Below the pieces are notes generated by a model that was given only the letters and a program-made list of their open reading frames with translations, did not search any database and had not been told where the DNA came from. From positions 68,849,901 through 68,913,900 of the forward strand of contig JAWZYU010000009.1 in NCBI GenBank assembly GCA_038380435.1: a DNA stretch of 64,000 nt. Direction: 5' to 3'. Position numbers and translations under genes: made by a program. The DNA comes from Ryuthela nishihirai. Its lineage: Eukaryota; Arthropoda; Arachnida; Araneae; Heptathelidae. This document shows, piece by piece, positions 30,457-41,815 of this stretch; position 1 is the stretch's first letter; every line of letters starts with the position of its first letter.

Positions 30457-32720
30457 CTATGTTCTGTTGTATAGCGTGGTATCTTTTAGAAACTTGATGA
30501 TTAGAAGGTATAGATTATTTTTGTGGTTCTTAGGGGAAAGAATACTTTGAAGTGAGAATTCTTGCACTCCCAGTTTTCTCACTTTATCAAAGAGAATATT
30601 TCTATATATAGAGTAGGCCGAACAGTTTAGGATAACATGTGGCACGGTTTCATTTACGTTACAATTTTGGCCTTTGCTGGTCTCCGATTTTTCCATTTGA
30701 TGCATTTTATCATTTAATCGTGTATGGCCTGTTCTTAAACGAGTGATTTTGACTTGGTATTTTCTGTTTTTGAGGCAAGAACAAGTTTCCGAGATATTTT
30801 TGGATTCTATGATTAGGCGCCAATGAAGTTTGTTCTGTGAAAATGTTTTGAAGACTTTCCAGTGGTTGGAATTGACGATTGCCTTGAATTTGTTGATATT
30901 GTGGGAGTTTTGAATCATGGAAGTAGGAATATTGATTTCTTTAGTTAGTTTGTCAGCAATCTCATTTCCAGTCAGTCCTATGTGGTTAAGCACCCACTAG
31001 AAAGACATTTTATTATTTTTTTGACAGTTGTAGAGTTGTAGGATGTCTTGTACTATATTCGGTGGCAGCATTTGTAGGGTTCTTTTTCATTGAAAGAAGT
31101 GTTGCTTTACTGTCTGTGATAAACACAATTCTTTTATTTCTTTCCTTTTCTGCCCATCTCAACTCTTCTTTCAGTGCCGTGAGATCTGTGTCTGTAGAGC
31201 TGGTACATGTTGTCAGCTTGAACATAAATGTATAGTTGTCTTCTTTGTCGTAGAACGCCTCTGAGGCAAAGTTAGTTTCCTTGTTTAAAGCTTCATCATA
31301 AAAAATTTTTATGTGAAAGGTAGAGAGACTCCAGGTGCCTTTCAGTTTTCTCCAAGATATCTTCTTGAATGTAATTGTGTTTGCAGTTTGTGATTCCTGG
31401 AATATCTGTTATTATTTCTGAAATGTCGAGAGTGCAGGGTGACAAATCTGAGAGCCATTTGAATTTTCCTTTGATCTGTTTTATATCTTCATAGATTGGA
31501 TCTTGTTTTAAATACTGTAGGATTTTTCCTGTGAGTATAATGTTTGTAATTTTATTAAACAGATGATTCTAAGAGTGCCTGGTGGCCACTCTTAGAAAAT
31601 TTTTCTTCAACTGTTCCTGTAATCTGATTTTCATGGGAGGCATTGAGGTTTCTGTCAGAATATAAATATTGGGACATGATGGAAGTTGTCCTGTGCAAAA
31701 TGTTAGGATTTTATGTTGAGATATATCAATTTTTTAGTGCTTCCGTTGCTAGAGACCATATTCAATTTTGTATTTTTTGTTTCCCAAGTGTTGTTCACAT
31801 GGCATATGTTAATGTTGAAGGAAGTGAAATTGTTCTCGCAATTTTTTTTTTCGAGTTCTCTCTTCTCTGGTTATAATTTATGAAAGGGGTTTCTTTTTCT
31901 TGAGCTTCCCATTTTTCCGTATATTTTTTACAGTTCGCGATTTTTATTCTTTTGGAGTTTAGCTCAGATGTGTAGGAATTGGGTAGAGTGACTACAATAG
32001 GGAAGTAGTCACTTCCCATTGTGTTCAGGAGTGTTTTCCAAGTCAGAGATTTGAAATGACTAGAGTCTGCCAAGGTAAGGTCTATGGCAGATTCTTGTTT
32101 TCCAAATCTATGGAGGTGGGAGAACATCATTTAGTATGGAGAAATTATTGTATTCAATGAGTTGTTCCAAGACTTCCCCTTTGTTACCTGTTTTGTGAGA
32201 GCCCCATAACGGGCTGTGAGCATTGAAATCTCCGCAGATAATGACAGGTTTTGGGCTAGATCAAGTCAATGATGTCTTGAAATTGTTGGAGAGTTATAAT
32301 ATTTCCTGGGTTATAGATGTTTATAATTGTGATTTCCTTCTTGTTAATATTTATCTGAGTAGCTTGGGTTTCATCAGATCTTGATCAAATATAAGCTCTA
32401 TTTCTCTTTGGGGAATTTGTTGATGTATTAGAGTAGCAATTCCTCCTGCTCTGTTGTTTTTGATTTTCTGGTAGGTGACATAAGGTGAGATTTTGATAGA
32501 GAGAGTGACTTTAGTCTCCTGTAAAGTGATTATGCTGACATTATAGATATTGCAGAGTTGTTTTAAAACATTATTTCTTGTCTAAGTGTTCTGAGATTCC
32601 ATTGAAGGAGGTGTCTATTTTTGGATTTATTTTCCTCCATACTGAGAGTGGGTTAAGGAAGTCGCTTGATCTAAAATTTTCTCAATTTCTTGCCTGTCCA
32701 TCCCCTGGCTCTACTAAATC
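30457..32720 (-). pseudogene. LINE ORF2 with endonuclease and RNase H; reverse transcriptase core deleted
   Basis: On the minus strand the order is as follows. An APE-type endonuclease (32560-31795) carries IITLQETKVTLSIK, VIICGDFNAHSPLWGS, AIDLTLADSS and MGSDYFPIVVTL. A short connection region follows (about 31750-31300: KILTFCTGQLPSCPNIYILT, IPGITNCKHNYI). Then comes RNase H (31225-30960: VFITDSKATLLSM, HIGLTGNEIADKLTKE). A C-terminal region ends at 30457 (ITRLRTGHTRLNDKMHQMEK, LYLLIIKFLKDTTLYNRT). Only about 35 bp lie between endonuclease and connection region, so nearly the whole reverse transcriptase, including the YADD box, has been deleted. Stops and shifts occur throughout. Endonuclease plus RNase H points to an I-type or related clade. 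Confidence 0.82.
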
Positions 32721-32904
32721 CTGAATATGCTAATGGAGAAATTTACAGCATATGGGTAATCAATGCTTACAGTCTAAGTATTTTTTTTTCTTTTAAAAAT
32801 ATGCAACAGTATAGTATTGTATTTCTTTCACCAATTCAAAATACATAACTTCACTGACGAACTAACGTTAAACAATAAAGAGTTACATAATTGGATACTG
32901 AATG
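32721..32904. other. AT-rich spacer
   Basis: Nothing recognised. Confidence 0.3.
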
Positions 32905-33380
32905 CTTTAATGGAATTTCATGAACAAAGTTCTGAGTCATTCTTAAAGCTCTTCCTGATCGAAAGAGCGAACATAGAGACAGTGAGAGTGAAATAGAAGG
33001 AAGGGAGTGCGAAAGGGGAAGAAGGAAGGGAAAGCGAATGAACAGCATTGCCCTTTAGCCTTCTTTGGTGCCGCCCTGGGGCCGAGATTGCAGAGGCGGA
33101 CAAACAATGCGACAAGACGTCCTGTTCTAATGGCGGGCCACCTGTCGCCCGTCACGTGATTGATGCCGACCTGGACCCAGGGACGGGAGCTTAATTGAGG
33201 ACATTATCGGCGCCTTGTGGGACCCAAGATGCCTCCTTGTAGTCGTAGTTACAAGAGAACGGGTCTCCGGCACTGGGAGATAGCCGAATAAAGCCGAGTG
33301 GCTTAACGCTAGATGTCGATGACGTCCGCGGTTCGAGATGTTCGCTGCGGCTCACAGATGCGGTTGAATAAATAATGTAA
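32905..33380. other. GC-rich patch with a tRNA-like block, unidentified
   Basis: A purine-rich run (32955-33050) leads into a GC-rich segment (about 33050-33350) quite unlike its surroundings. It holds several CpGs and TCACGTGA at about 33153. A tRNA-like pair, A box AAGCCGAGTGGCTTAACGC (33291-33310) and B-box-like GCGGTTCGAGATG (33327-33340), sits at its end. I cannot tell whether it is a promoter or exon fragment, a tRNA-headed retroposon or another repeat. Confidence 0.35.
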
Positions 33381-33763
33381 AACGTGTATCGTTTGAGTGG
33401 CGAGCTGATGAGAAGTTTCGAAAAAAAGAGTAGTTTGGGGAAGACATATACGCTTTCTAATTGCAGCACTTGGAGTTGTTACTTAGTGTATAAGTTCGTA
33501 TTTGTTAGCGCTTTGGTGCAGTGGGAATTCCCTGCTCGAGGAGAGTTCAGATGTTACTTTGAAAGTATCGAAGAAACAAAATCAAACTAATACTGAAACT
33601 TAACATTAAACTAACATTCTATAACGTATTATTCATCGAGTTAAATGAGCTCTAGAGTTCTGAACCGTTATTTCATGTTTTTACTGTTTTAGGGTTCAGT
33701 CAAAGGTCGAGAAAAATATTTTAGAAAATCCCAGTGACTAGACTGAACTGTAATTTTGCTCGA
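33381..33763. other. AT-rich spacer
   Basis: Nothing recognised. The open frame 33384-33590 has no domain character. Confidence 0.3.
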
Positions 33764-33850
33764 GAGTTGGCTCAGTCGGTGGTGCTCCATGTTTGTAATG
33801 TAATGTTCGCAAGTTCGAGTCCCATCTCTCTCAGAGTCTGAGAGAAATTA
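33764..33850 (+). repeat. tRNA-like SINE head
   Basis: The A box GAGTTGGCTCAGTCGGTGGT and B box AAGTTCGAGTCCCAT are at tRNA spacing. No SINE-A body follows, so it is a truncated head. Confidence 0.6.
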
Positions 33851-33964
33851 TTTTAAACGAGCAATTTCAGAGAATATTAATATTTCGGTCTACTGAATTT
33901 CCTCTGCGACTTATTTATAATACTGACCTTGTTATGCTGATAGAATTTATCCACATAAATCGAG

Positions 33965-34293
33965 CGGGGTTGGCTCAATCGAAAGTGCACTAGATTTGTA
34001 ACGATATTGCCAGTTACGGGTTCCCACTGCAAGAGACCTGCATTGATATTTTTTCCACTATCTCATTTTCTGCCTCGATGAAGAAAACTTGGAAAAACTG
34101 CCACCCATCGGATGGGACTTTACGCCGTGGGATTATATGCAAGAGATCTGTAACCTGTGTACTTTAAAAATACACTGCATGAGACTGATAGGAGGTTCCA
34201 TCTTCTTTATAACATCAGTCCAGTACCGATCCCCTTCCTCTACCCAATTAGAAAGTAGGGCTCTTCCTCTACTCAGAAGGCTTTTCATCTACC
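33965..34293 (+). repeat. SINE-A copy, parent of the adjoining satellite
   Basis: The head GGGTTGGCTCAATCGAAAG, B box TTACGGGTTCCCACT and body CATCGGATGGGACTTTACGC ... GAGACTGATAGGAGGTTCC are SINE-A. Its tail runs directly into the tandem array at 34294, whose unit is the SINE-A tail itself. Confidence 0.8.
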
Positions 34294-35445
34294 CAGTTGT
34301 GAGCTCTTCGAGTCTTTGTGATCTGGCCATTTAGCCTTTTATGTACAAAGATGCAACCCAGCTGTGAGCTCTTGGAGTCTGTGATCTGGCTATATAGCCT
34401 TTATATGCAGAAAGGTACAACCTAGCTGTGAGCTCTTGGAGTCATTGTGATCTGGGCATTTAGCCATTGGAACTTTTGGACTATCTGTTTCCATGCCTAA
34501 AAGTTCAACGTAGTTGTGAGTTCTTGGAATCTTTGTGATCTGGCCATTTAGCTTTTAGAATTTTTTAGACTATCTATTTGTATGTCCAAAAGTGCAACCT
34601 GGTTGTGAGCTCTTGGAATCTTTGTGATCTGGCCATTTAGCTTTTGTATGCCCAAAGGTGTAACCCAGTTGTGAGCTCTTGGAGTCTTTGTGATCTGACC
34701 ATTTAGCTTTTAGAATTTTTTAGACTATCTATTTGTATGTCCAAAAGTGCAACCTAGTTGTGAGCTCTTGGAATCTTTGTGATCTGGCCATTTAGCTTTT
34801 GTATACCCAAAGGTGTAACCCAGTTGTGAGCTCTTGGAGTCTTTGTGATCTGACCATTTAGCTTTTAGAATTTTTTAGACTATCTATTTGTATGTCCAAA
34901 AGTGCAACCTAGTTGTGAGCTCTTGGAATCTTTGTGATCTGGCCATTTAGCTTTTGTATGCCCAAAGGTGTAACCCAGTTGTGAGCTCTTGGAGTCTTTG
35001 TGATCTGACCATTTAGCTTTTAGAATTTTTTAGACTATCTATTTGTATGTCCAAAAGTGCAACCTAGTTGTGAGCTGTTGGAATCTTTGTGATCTGGCCA
35101 TTTAGCTTTTGTATACCCAAAGGTGTAACCCAGTTGTGAGCTCTTGGAGTCTTTGTGATCTGACCATTTAGCTTTTAGAATTTTTTAGACTATCTATTTG
35201 TATGTCCAAAAGTGCAACCTAGTTGTGAGCTCTTGGAATCTTTGTGATCTGGCCATTTAGCTTTTGTATGCCCAAAGGTGTAACCCAGTTGTGAGCTCTT
35301 GGAGTCTTTGTGATCTGACCATTTAGCTTTTAGAATTTTTTAGACTATCTATTTGTATGTCCAAAAGTGCAACCTAGTTGTGAGCTCTTGGAATCTTTGT
35401 GATCTGGCCATTTAGCCTTTATATGTCCAAAGGTGCAATCCAGAG
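34294..35445 (+). repeat. Satellite array of SINE-A tail units with a 155-bp higher-order period
   Basis: Each unit begins GTGAGCTCTTGGA and contains TTTGTGATCTGGCCATTTAG, the SINE-A tail motif. Two unit types alternate: about 66 bp (with TGTATGCCCAAAGGTGTAAC) and about 89 bp (with an extra TAGAATTTTTTAGACTATCT). GGAGTCTTTG of the longer unit recurs at 34681, 34836, 34991, 35146 and 35301, an exact 155-bp step, and these dimers are almost identical. The first three or four units next to the SINE are more diverged and lack the alternation. Confidence 0.93.
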
Positions 35446-35954
35446 CTAAAATGACACAATTCACACTAACACATAAGAAAAGTTTTTCTTCTCATACTCC
35501 TAAAGAAGAATTTAATTAAATAATACAATAATAACCTTATATTCGGCAAGATTAAATCAGCTCACAAAATATATTTTGTTCAAATTTTGCTTCCACAAAA
35601 GATTATAGGATTTCTATGCTATGCCAGTAAAAAGCTAAATTCCACGTTACATATTTTGTAAAATATGACAGAAGATACTGTATGTTAATGATATCAATGA
35701 AACCTAAATATCGATTACCAAAAATATTCATTCACTATTTAAAAGTTGAAGAAGTTTGAACAGTTAGCGGAAAATGCCAGTCAAAAGAATATCAGACGTT
35801 AATTTAAATTTAAACACATTGAACCCTCGATTTAACGGACATATAGGGGAGAAGATGTACTCGTTAATGCAAATGCTTGTATGACAATTACGTAGAGTAC
35901 ATGACCATATCTTATAAAACCAATGCAAGGGATAATAGAACGATTTTAACACCT
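35446..35954. other. AT-rich spacer
   Basis: Nothing recognised. Confidence 0.4.
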
Positions 35955-36055
35955 CTTCACAACCCTCTTGTAGTAAGAGTCAACTAGAGGATTCTATCTC
36001 ATCATTACCCTCTACTAGTAAGAGTCAATAGGAAGACTCTTCACCGCAACCGTTG
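35955..36055 (-). repeat. Minisatellite, two units, reverse orientation
   Basis: CCCTCTACTAGTAAGAGTCA and GAGGATTCTATCTCATCATT are the complement of the unit of the longer array at 38010-38410. Confidence 0.7.
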
Positions 36056-36084
36056 GGAATACCATTAAGAGACAAATTCAGATA

Positions 36085-37351
36085 AACTCACTGGACAAAA
36101 AAATTAGTCATCTCCCACCGAAGAGGGTTGCGTCCTTTCGACAGCAACAGAGGGCGCACCAGTTAAAAACGCGTCCTACAAATAGCTATGCCGTGTGCTA
36201 TGGGGTTCATACAGTGACAAGAAGTGGTTTGTGCCATGTGTGTTAGTCGCTCCATGAAATATGGGTCGCGCCAAAGATGTGAATGAGTGGCAAAAAGTTG
36301 TTATTGCGTTTGGCCAAGCCAAAAGTCATAGTGTACAAGAAGTTGATGCCTTTGCAGGTGTGTCGAAACGTACTGTCCAAAGGGTCTTCCAGCAGTGACG
36401 CACATCGCAGCCCACCGCTAATCGTCACCAGAACTGAGGCAGAAAGACTGTGCTCACCAACAGGGACTGCTGCAGTGTGTCACGCACTATTTGGGCAAAC
36501 CGCTTTGCAACGATGCAGGAATTGCTCCAGTCAATCAATGCAGCCTTACAACAAGCTGTTTCTGAATGAACACTCTGAAGGGAACTGCATGTCATGGATA
36601 TCTGGAACAGAGTACCGTGGATGAGACCTATGTTAAGAGCTTTGCACAAGACTGCATGGCTACAGTGGGCGCGGCGCCACAAAGACTGGACTGTCGCCTC
36701 TTGGAAGCGTGTGATGTGGTCGGATGAGTCACGTTTTTGCTTTACTCGAATGATGAGAGTCGACGGATACATCGTAAAACGCATGAAGCCTTCATGCGTA
36801 CTGTGTGCAAGGTTCTGTTCAAGCTGGAAGAGGCTCTGTGTCATTCTGGGGGTGTTTCACGTATGAGGAAATGGGTCCTTTTGGTTGCGGTGATGTCACC
36901 CTTGAACCAAAAGGTCTATATGGAGCTACTGGACGACCACAAGTTGCCTTTTGTGCAGCATCTGCACAGTGAACACCAGAAGGATACTCCAGTCTTCCAA
37001 AACGACAATTGTCGCGTGCACAGGGCTAGAAGTGTGTCGGATTGGCACGATGAGCATTCTGAAACCTTCGAACATCTCGAGTGGCCCACCAAATCCCCGG
37101 ATTTGAATCCCATAGAAAACTTGTGGGACTATTTGGGGCAACGAGTGAAGCGCCGTCCGAGCCATCCGGCCAATCTGGCCAAACTGCGACATTTGCTGCT
37201 GGAAGAGTGGATAAATATTGATGTGCACTACATCCGCACACAGGTGGCATCCATGCCAGACAGGATTTTGGCTGTTCTTCGGTCGCACATAGGCGTTACG
37301 CGCTATTAGGGGACATTTAGCCGGGGTGACTAATTTTTTGTCCGGTGAGCT
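36085..37351 (+). mobile_element. Tc1-like element T4
   Basis: The left end CTCACTGGACAAAAAAATTA and its complement at the right (TAATTTTTTGTCCGGTGAG) are near-perfect inverted repeats with TA at each flank. Length 1267 bp. The element lies between two minisatellite blocks and 50 bp from a hAT-like element. Confidence 0.9.
36261..37309 (+). pseudogene. Tc1-like transposase (T4), spacing DD36E by hand count
   Basis: MGRAKDVNEWQKVVIAFGQA opens a helix-turn-helix region (VSKRTVQRVFQQ) that ends in a TGA. Further stops follow at about 36430 and 36570. From 36594, KRVMWSDESRFCF supplies the first catalytic Asp. A frameshift lies between about 36760 and 36860. From there to the TAG at 37309 the C-terminal half is open: VFQNDNCRVHRARS (second Asp) and KSPDLNPIENLWDYLGQRVK (Glu). 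I count 36 residues between the second Asp and the Glu, two more than standard Tc1. Mild decay suggests a fairly recent copy. Confidence 0.88.
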
Positions 37352-37400
37352 TATCTAATATCTGTAATAACAATAAGAACAATAAATCGATACTGTACAT

Positions 37401-37980
37401 CAGTGGTTCTCAACCTTTTATGCTTCACGTACCTTCTGGAAATGTGTATGTAACTGGCGTACCCCTTGTATAGATAGATAAAACTATAGTTATAGTATAA
37501 CAAAGGGGAATAAAATATAACATATATATGCACATTCAATTTTGTATTCATAAATTATACATATCGATAAACACAAAAATGACATAAACAATATAACAAA
37601 TCTTATAAATTATAAACCTTTTACTGGGTAATCAGTGAAATGGTTGCGCTTGTTTACGCTTGCACAGTTCATCAATGATTGAATCAATCATCTTGCTAAG
37701 GTAGAATCGCAAGTCTGTGATCACCTGTCTGTGAACTTGTCTGTGTTTTATCTGCCAATATATGTATGTTTGGGTGAAATAAACTTCAATTCAATTCATT
37801 CAATTCAATTCAATCTTCAACACCCAGCCTGTTCCAACATTTATTTTTTAAAGCAGTTAAAGATGAAAAATCAGTAGCAGTGTTGCCAACTTAGCCACTT
37901 TGTTACTAGATCTAGCGACTTTTGAGCTCTCACGGCGTACCCCAAAAAATTTTACCGCTACCCCACGTTGAGAACCCCTA
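37401..37980 (+). mobile_element. hAT-like non-autonomous element
   Basis: The left end CAGTGGTTCTCAACCTTTTA and right end ACGTTGAGAACCCCTA are inverted. Flanking octamers CTGTACAT (37393-37400) and CTATACAC (37981-37988) match at six of eight positions. GCGTACCCC strings lie inside both ends. No transposase is present. Confidence 0.8.
37781..37815 (+). repeat. (AATTC)n microsatellite
   Basis: Seven imperfect AATTC units lie inside the hAT-like element. Confidence 0.85.
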
Positions 37981-38009
37981 CTATACACTACAAGAAAAAC
38001 CAATATTCT

Positions 38010-38410
38010 GAGTATGAGGAGTTATTATGCTCACTTGGCATCTTACTAACAGAGAATTGTAGTGGGAATTGAATCCTCCTGTTGACTCTTATTGGTAGAG
38101 GATTATGGAGAGAAGCTAAAATCATCCTGTTAACAATTACTAGTAGAGGGTTGTTGGTGAGGAGCTAGAATCCTTCTGTTGACTGTTACTAGTCGAAGGC
38201 TGGTGGTGATGAGGTATAATCTTCCTGTTCCTTCTTACTAGTAGAGGGCTATGACGAGGAGTTAGAATCCTCCTGTTGTGTCTTACTAGTAGAAGGTTGT
38301 GTTGAGGTGCTAAACTCATCCTATTAATTCTTACTAGTAGATGATGTGGTGAGGAGCTAGAATCCTTTTGCTACCTCTTATTAGTAGAGTGTTATCGTGA
38401 AGAAGACATG
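38010..38410 (+). repeat. Minisatellite, about seven units of roughly 55-60 bp
   Basis: The motif CCTGTTGACTCTTACTAGTA with variants, then GAGGGTTGTGGTGAGGAGCT, recurs through the block. The reverse-orientation block at 35955-36055 has the same unit. Confidence 0.8.
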
Positions 38411-41400
38411 GGAGGATCATCAACAGATTTAAATAATTTCAAGAGCGAATTGTGACTTTTTCAGAACAAAACAGATCAAAGTAGTTTGGGTGCGGCGGAT
38501 GGATACTGTCCATAAGGTCCGAAGACAGTAAAATCGTTAAAAATCTAGGTCACACTATAATAATATTATTTCAAACCTACTTAATAAAATAATTGTACAT
38601 TTTAGAAGCCTATGTAAACGATTCTTTATATTCGTCCATTTTGTATTTTTCTTACGACGGGAATTGCTGTTATGAAATGTTCTGACTTCCAAATTTCGCT
38701 CAATACTGAATTAATATTTTTAAATTCTGGATTTCAATACACTAATGTAAATCTTCAGTCGTATTTTCCTATTAAAAGCTTATTTTAGAAGTGAAGGATT
38801 ATCGAAATTGGCTTTGCACTTGCGTAACATGGAAACTTTAATTTTTTTTGGTGGGGGGAAGGATTGTGCAATATACTGTAATAATAAGCAACCCGAGAGC
38901 TCTTCTAATTTTTAAAAATTTTTTAAAGGAAAAAGGTACTTTCCTACACAAAGGATGGAGATAACCTAGAAGCTATATTAAGGCCGAGAAACTAGAAGCT
39001 ACATTAATTCGTGCGAGGTGGAAATTAGATAATGGCGAACTTACTTTATGTGCCTCTTTTGTTTGAAAACAGTTTATCATTTCTTTATTGTGAAAATTTA
39101 ATAGTAGCCAAATTTTCGTGGAACAGATCCAAAAGTTTTCTGCTTAATTAAAAAAAACATTTATTGTAACAAAATAGTAAGTCTAGTGTGATAGGTTATC
39201 GTGACCGAAGAAGCTTACACGTTTCCAACAAATGTCCTCTGGGTCTCATTAGCATTACTTTCTACCCTCCAAGGTGTGCATTCTAGAAAATGAAAAACAA
39301 TTTAGAGAAAATGTTAATTCAGATAATTTTGCTAAGTATTAAACACTTTATCATTTGTTGTATTTTCTAATGCAAGATATTTTCTCTTAGGTGATTCCGC
39401 TACACATACGATAACGAGATTTATTCTGTTGGCAGTAGCTGTTCTTTAATCTTTTAAATATTAATTATATTCGATATGTATCGAAAGAGGAAATTTTGAG
39501 ATTATTTTTCGATGGGCAGGATTAAAGTAGGACCCTAGGGATCCCGAAAAAGGGAATGCGCAGTAGGTTTTTTAATAGAAATGATTTTTTTCAACTTATG
39601 CAGATTTTCGAATTAGTAACAATTAAATGAATTTAAGAAACCTTTCGAAATTGATAAATATTAACTATCGACTGGCTATAAAATCTACGAATAATTTGCT
39701 CTCAGTTTTCTATTTAGATAATTAAGGAAGGTACAAATGCCTTAAAAATATTGTACACGTATTTAAACACTGTTTTCTCAAAAAAAATTAGTACTATTAA
39801 CATTATATTTAATATACTTATCTATTAATTTATTTATGGTTGATTTTTGGTAGCAGGAGGGCCCAGAATTGATTGAAGCGGCTCTATTTTTCCTAAAGAA
39901 CTTTTATTCTAGAATAATAATTTATCTTCGTGTCATATTTTTCTATATTTGAACATTTTTTACACAAATTCTAAGCTAAAGCTGTCCACTAGAAATTACA
40001 CGTTTATAATCATCTGCACAATTACCAGAAATGTACTTTTATGAAGAGCAAGTAAATTTATGCGATGAAACCCATTCAAGTTAAAGAAATTACGGAAATA
40101 ATCTGAGTGAACTGCATCGAATACCTGTTTAGCATTAAATTTCTTTTCCTAAATTCATTCATTTACTTATGGGCTGCATCTCAGTGCCTCGCCATCGCCA
40201 TATGAATATATTCAACAACTGCACAGTATTTTGATTCAAACATAATAAACTCGTTATGTACCCTAAATATGTTAAAGTTCTCTAAACCGTGAACGCTCTG
40301 CACAATGACGCAGAAAAGTATAGATATGATCCTAAAAAAATACAGTTTTGTGCCATTTCAACGCACGTACAGATGCTTGTTTTAGTAATATTACAGAGTT
40401 AACAAGGGAACTGAATGATTTAAAACTTTCGTGCCTCAGAATTCTGCTTCAATTTCCTCTAGTATGCATAACAAACACGGAAAAGGAAGAAATGAACAGA
40501 TCCTCTTTAAAATAGCAATAGGAACAGCTTTCCTTTCATGGAAGCTAAAATGTTTAATTCAACAATTACCCTTCAGTAGAAGCAGCATCGATGCATTTCA
40601 AGTAGAATTCCCGTCTTCCGAGCACATGCAATTCTGGAAATTCCTAGGCGCAGAGACAGATAAGAAGAAGACAGAAACAGAGACTACGGAGAGCAAGGAA
40701 AAGAAGATTTGAAGATACAGCAGACCCCCAAGAGAAGTTTACATCAATATCGTTGTACAACGGAGGGGAGATTGCGTCAGGAATGAATAAATATGATATG
40801 AATTACAGTTTTTTGGGGGGCAATATTGAAACGACGAGAATAATTTCCTTGTTTGGTAGTGTATTTCGGAGTATTCGTGTTTCTTTTCCTGCAACATAAG
40901 CATCCGTATCAGCACTGTGGCAGTTTAAATATAGGAGCTGCAACTCAATTGTAAACAAAGTTACGAATTCATGTGCTTGAGAGAGATTTAAAGCGTTGTT
41001 TCACGTTATATTGGACGGATTCTTTGGAAACCGAATATATGTGGGTGATTCAAGGATTCAAGAAACACGCAAAGAAACAGAAATGCCTGAAAATATTAGC
41101 TTCGGCTTTTCTGTGTTACGATATTTCACAAACAAGACATAAATAAGGAAGTATGATTGTCATGAAAAGCATATAACACAGAAAAATATTTAAGGGGAAA
41201 AAAACTTAGACTTTAGGCAAGATTACAAGAAACAGTTGTAATGACAAGAAATACTGAACGGCCAGATCATAAAGACCCCAAGGTCAGGCACGACCCAGGA
41301 ATTAGTTTCGGAGGGTAATAAGCCTTGAGTAGAGTTTCCCAATTACTTAAATATTCCGCCTAATAGCAAAGGTTAAAATGATATTCTATGTGGAATAAGA

Positions 41401-41518
41401 TTTTATAGTTGTTTTCTTAATCTATTTTTAATGTCAGACATAAAATATGGGGTTAAAATAAATATAGGGCAGGTAGAGAACTTTGAGATTTAGTATTTAG
41501 CATTTAACAGTATTTTTG
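38411..41518. other. Three-kilobase AT-rich stretch without a recognised feature
   Basis: I see no TE motif, SINE box or terminal repeat. The longest open frame, 40431-40712 (93 codons, ending in a Lys/Glu/Thr-rich KKTETETTESKEKK run), has no domain I can name and no clear splice or promoter context, so I do not call it a gene. Confidence 0.4.
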
Positions 41519-41557
41519 GAAGGGGAGTCCGGGGATCTTCCCCCCGGACTCCCCTTC
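41519..41557. repeat. GC-rich perfect hairpin
   Basis: AAGGGGAGTCCGGGG and CCCCGGACTCCCCTT pair over 15 bp around a 7-8 base loop, directly left of a MITE-1 copy. Confidence 0.85.
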
Positions 41558-41563
41558 TGTGTA

Positions 41564-41778
41564 CTGTCGCTCAAAAAAGTATCCGAACACTACGGTTGAT
41601 TACAAAATTCAGAAAAAATATCTGGCAACGATTTTTTTTTAGAAATCAACAATCTGGCAACCTTCGTGTCACGTGACACGAAGGTTGCCAGCTTACTAAT
41701 TTCTAAAAAAATCGTCGCCAGATATTTTTCTGATTTTTGTAATCAACCGTAGTGTTCGGATACTTTTTTGAGCGACAG
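41564..41778. repeat. MITE-1, complete palindromic copy
   Basis: The 215-bp element runs from CTGTCGCTCAAAAAAGTATC to the complement ending GAGCGACAG, with TA on both sides. The two arms are complementary almost throughout. The exact centre is AAGGTTGCCAG with its inverse around TGTCACGTGACA. It has no coding capacity. Confidence 0.93.
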
Positions 41779-41815
41779 TACTTCCCTTCCCAAAACTACA
41801 GACTTCAGGTGTCGA

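Noticed and set aside
34294..35445. Regularly spaced repeats that might suggest a CRISPR array
   Set aside because: Units are head-to-tail without unique spacers and match the SINE-A tail; the sequence is eukaryotic.
40431..40712. 93-codon open frame as a host gene
   Set aside because: No recognisable domain, low-complexity C-terminus, no splice or promoter support.
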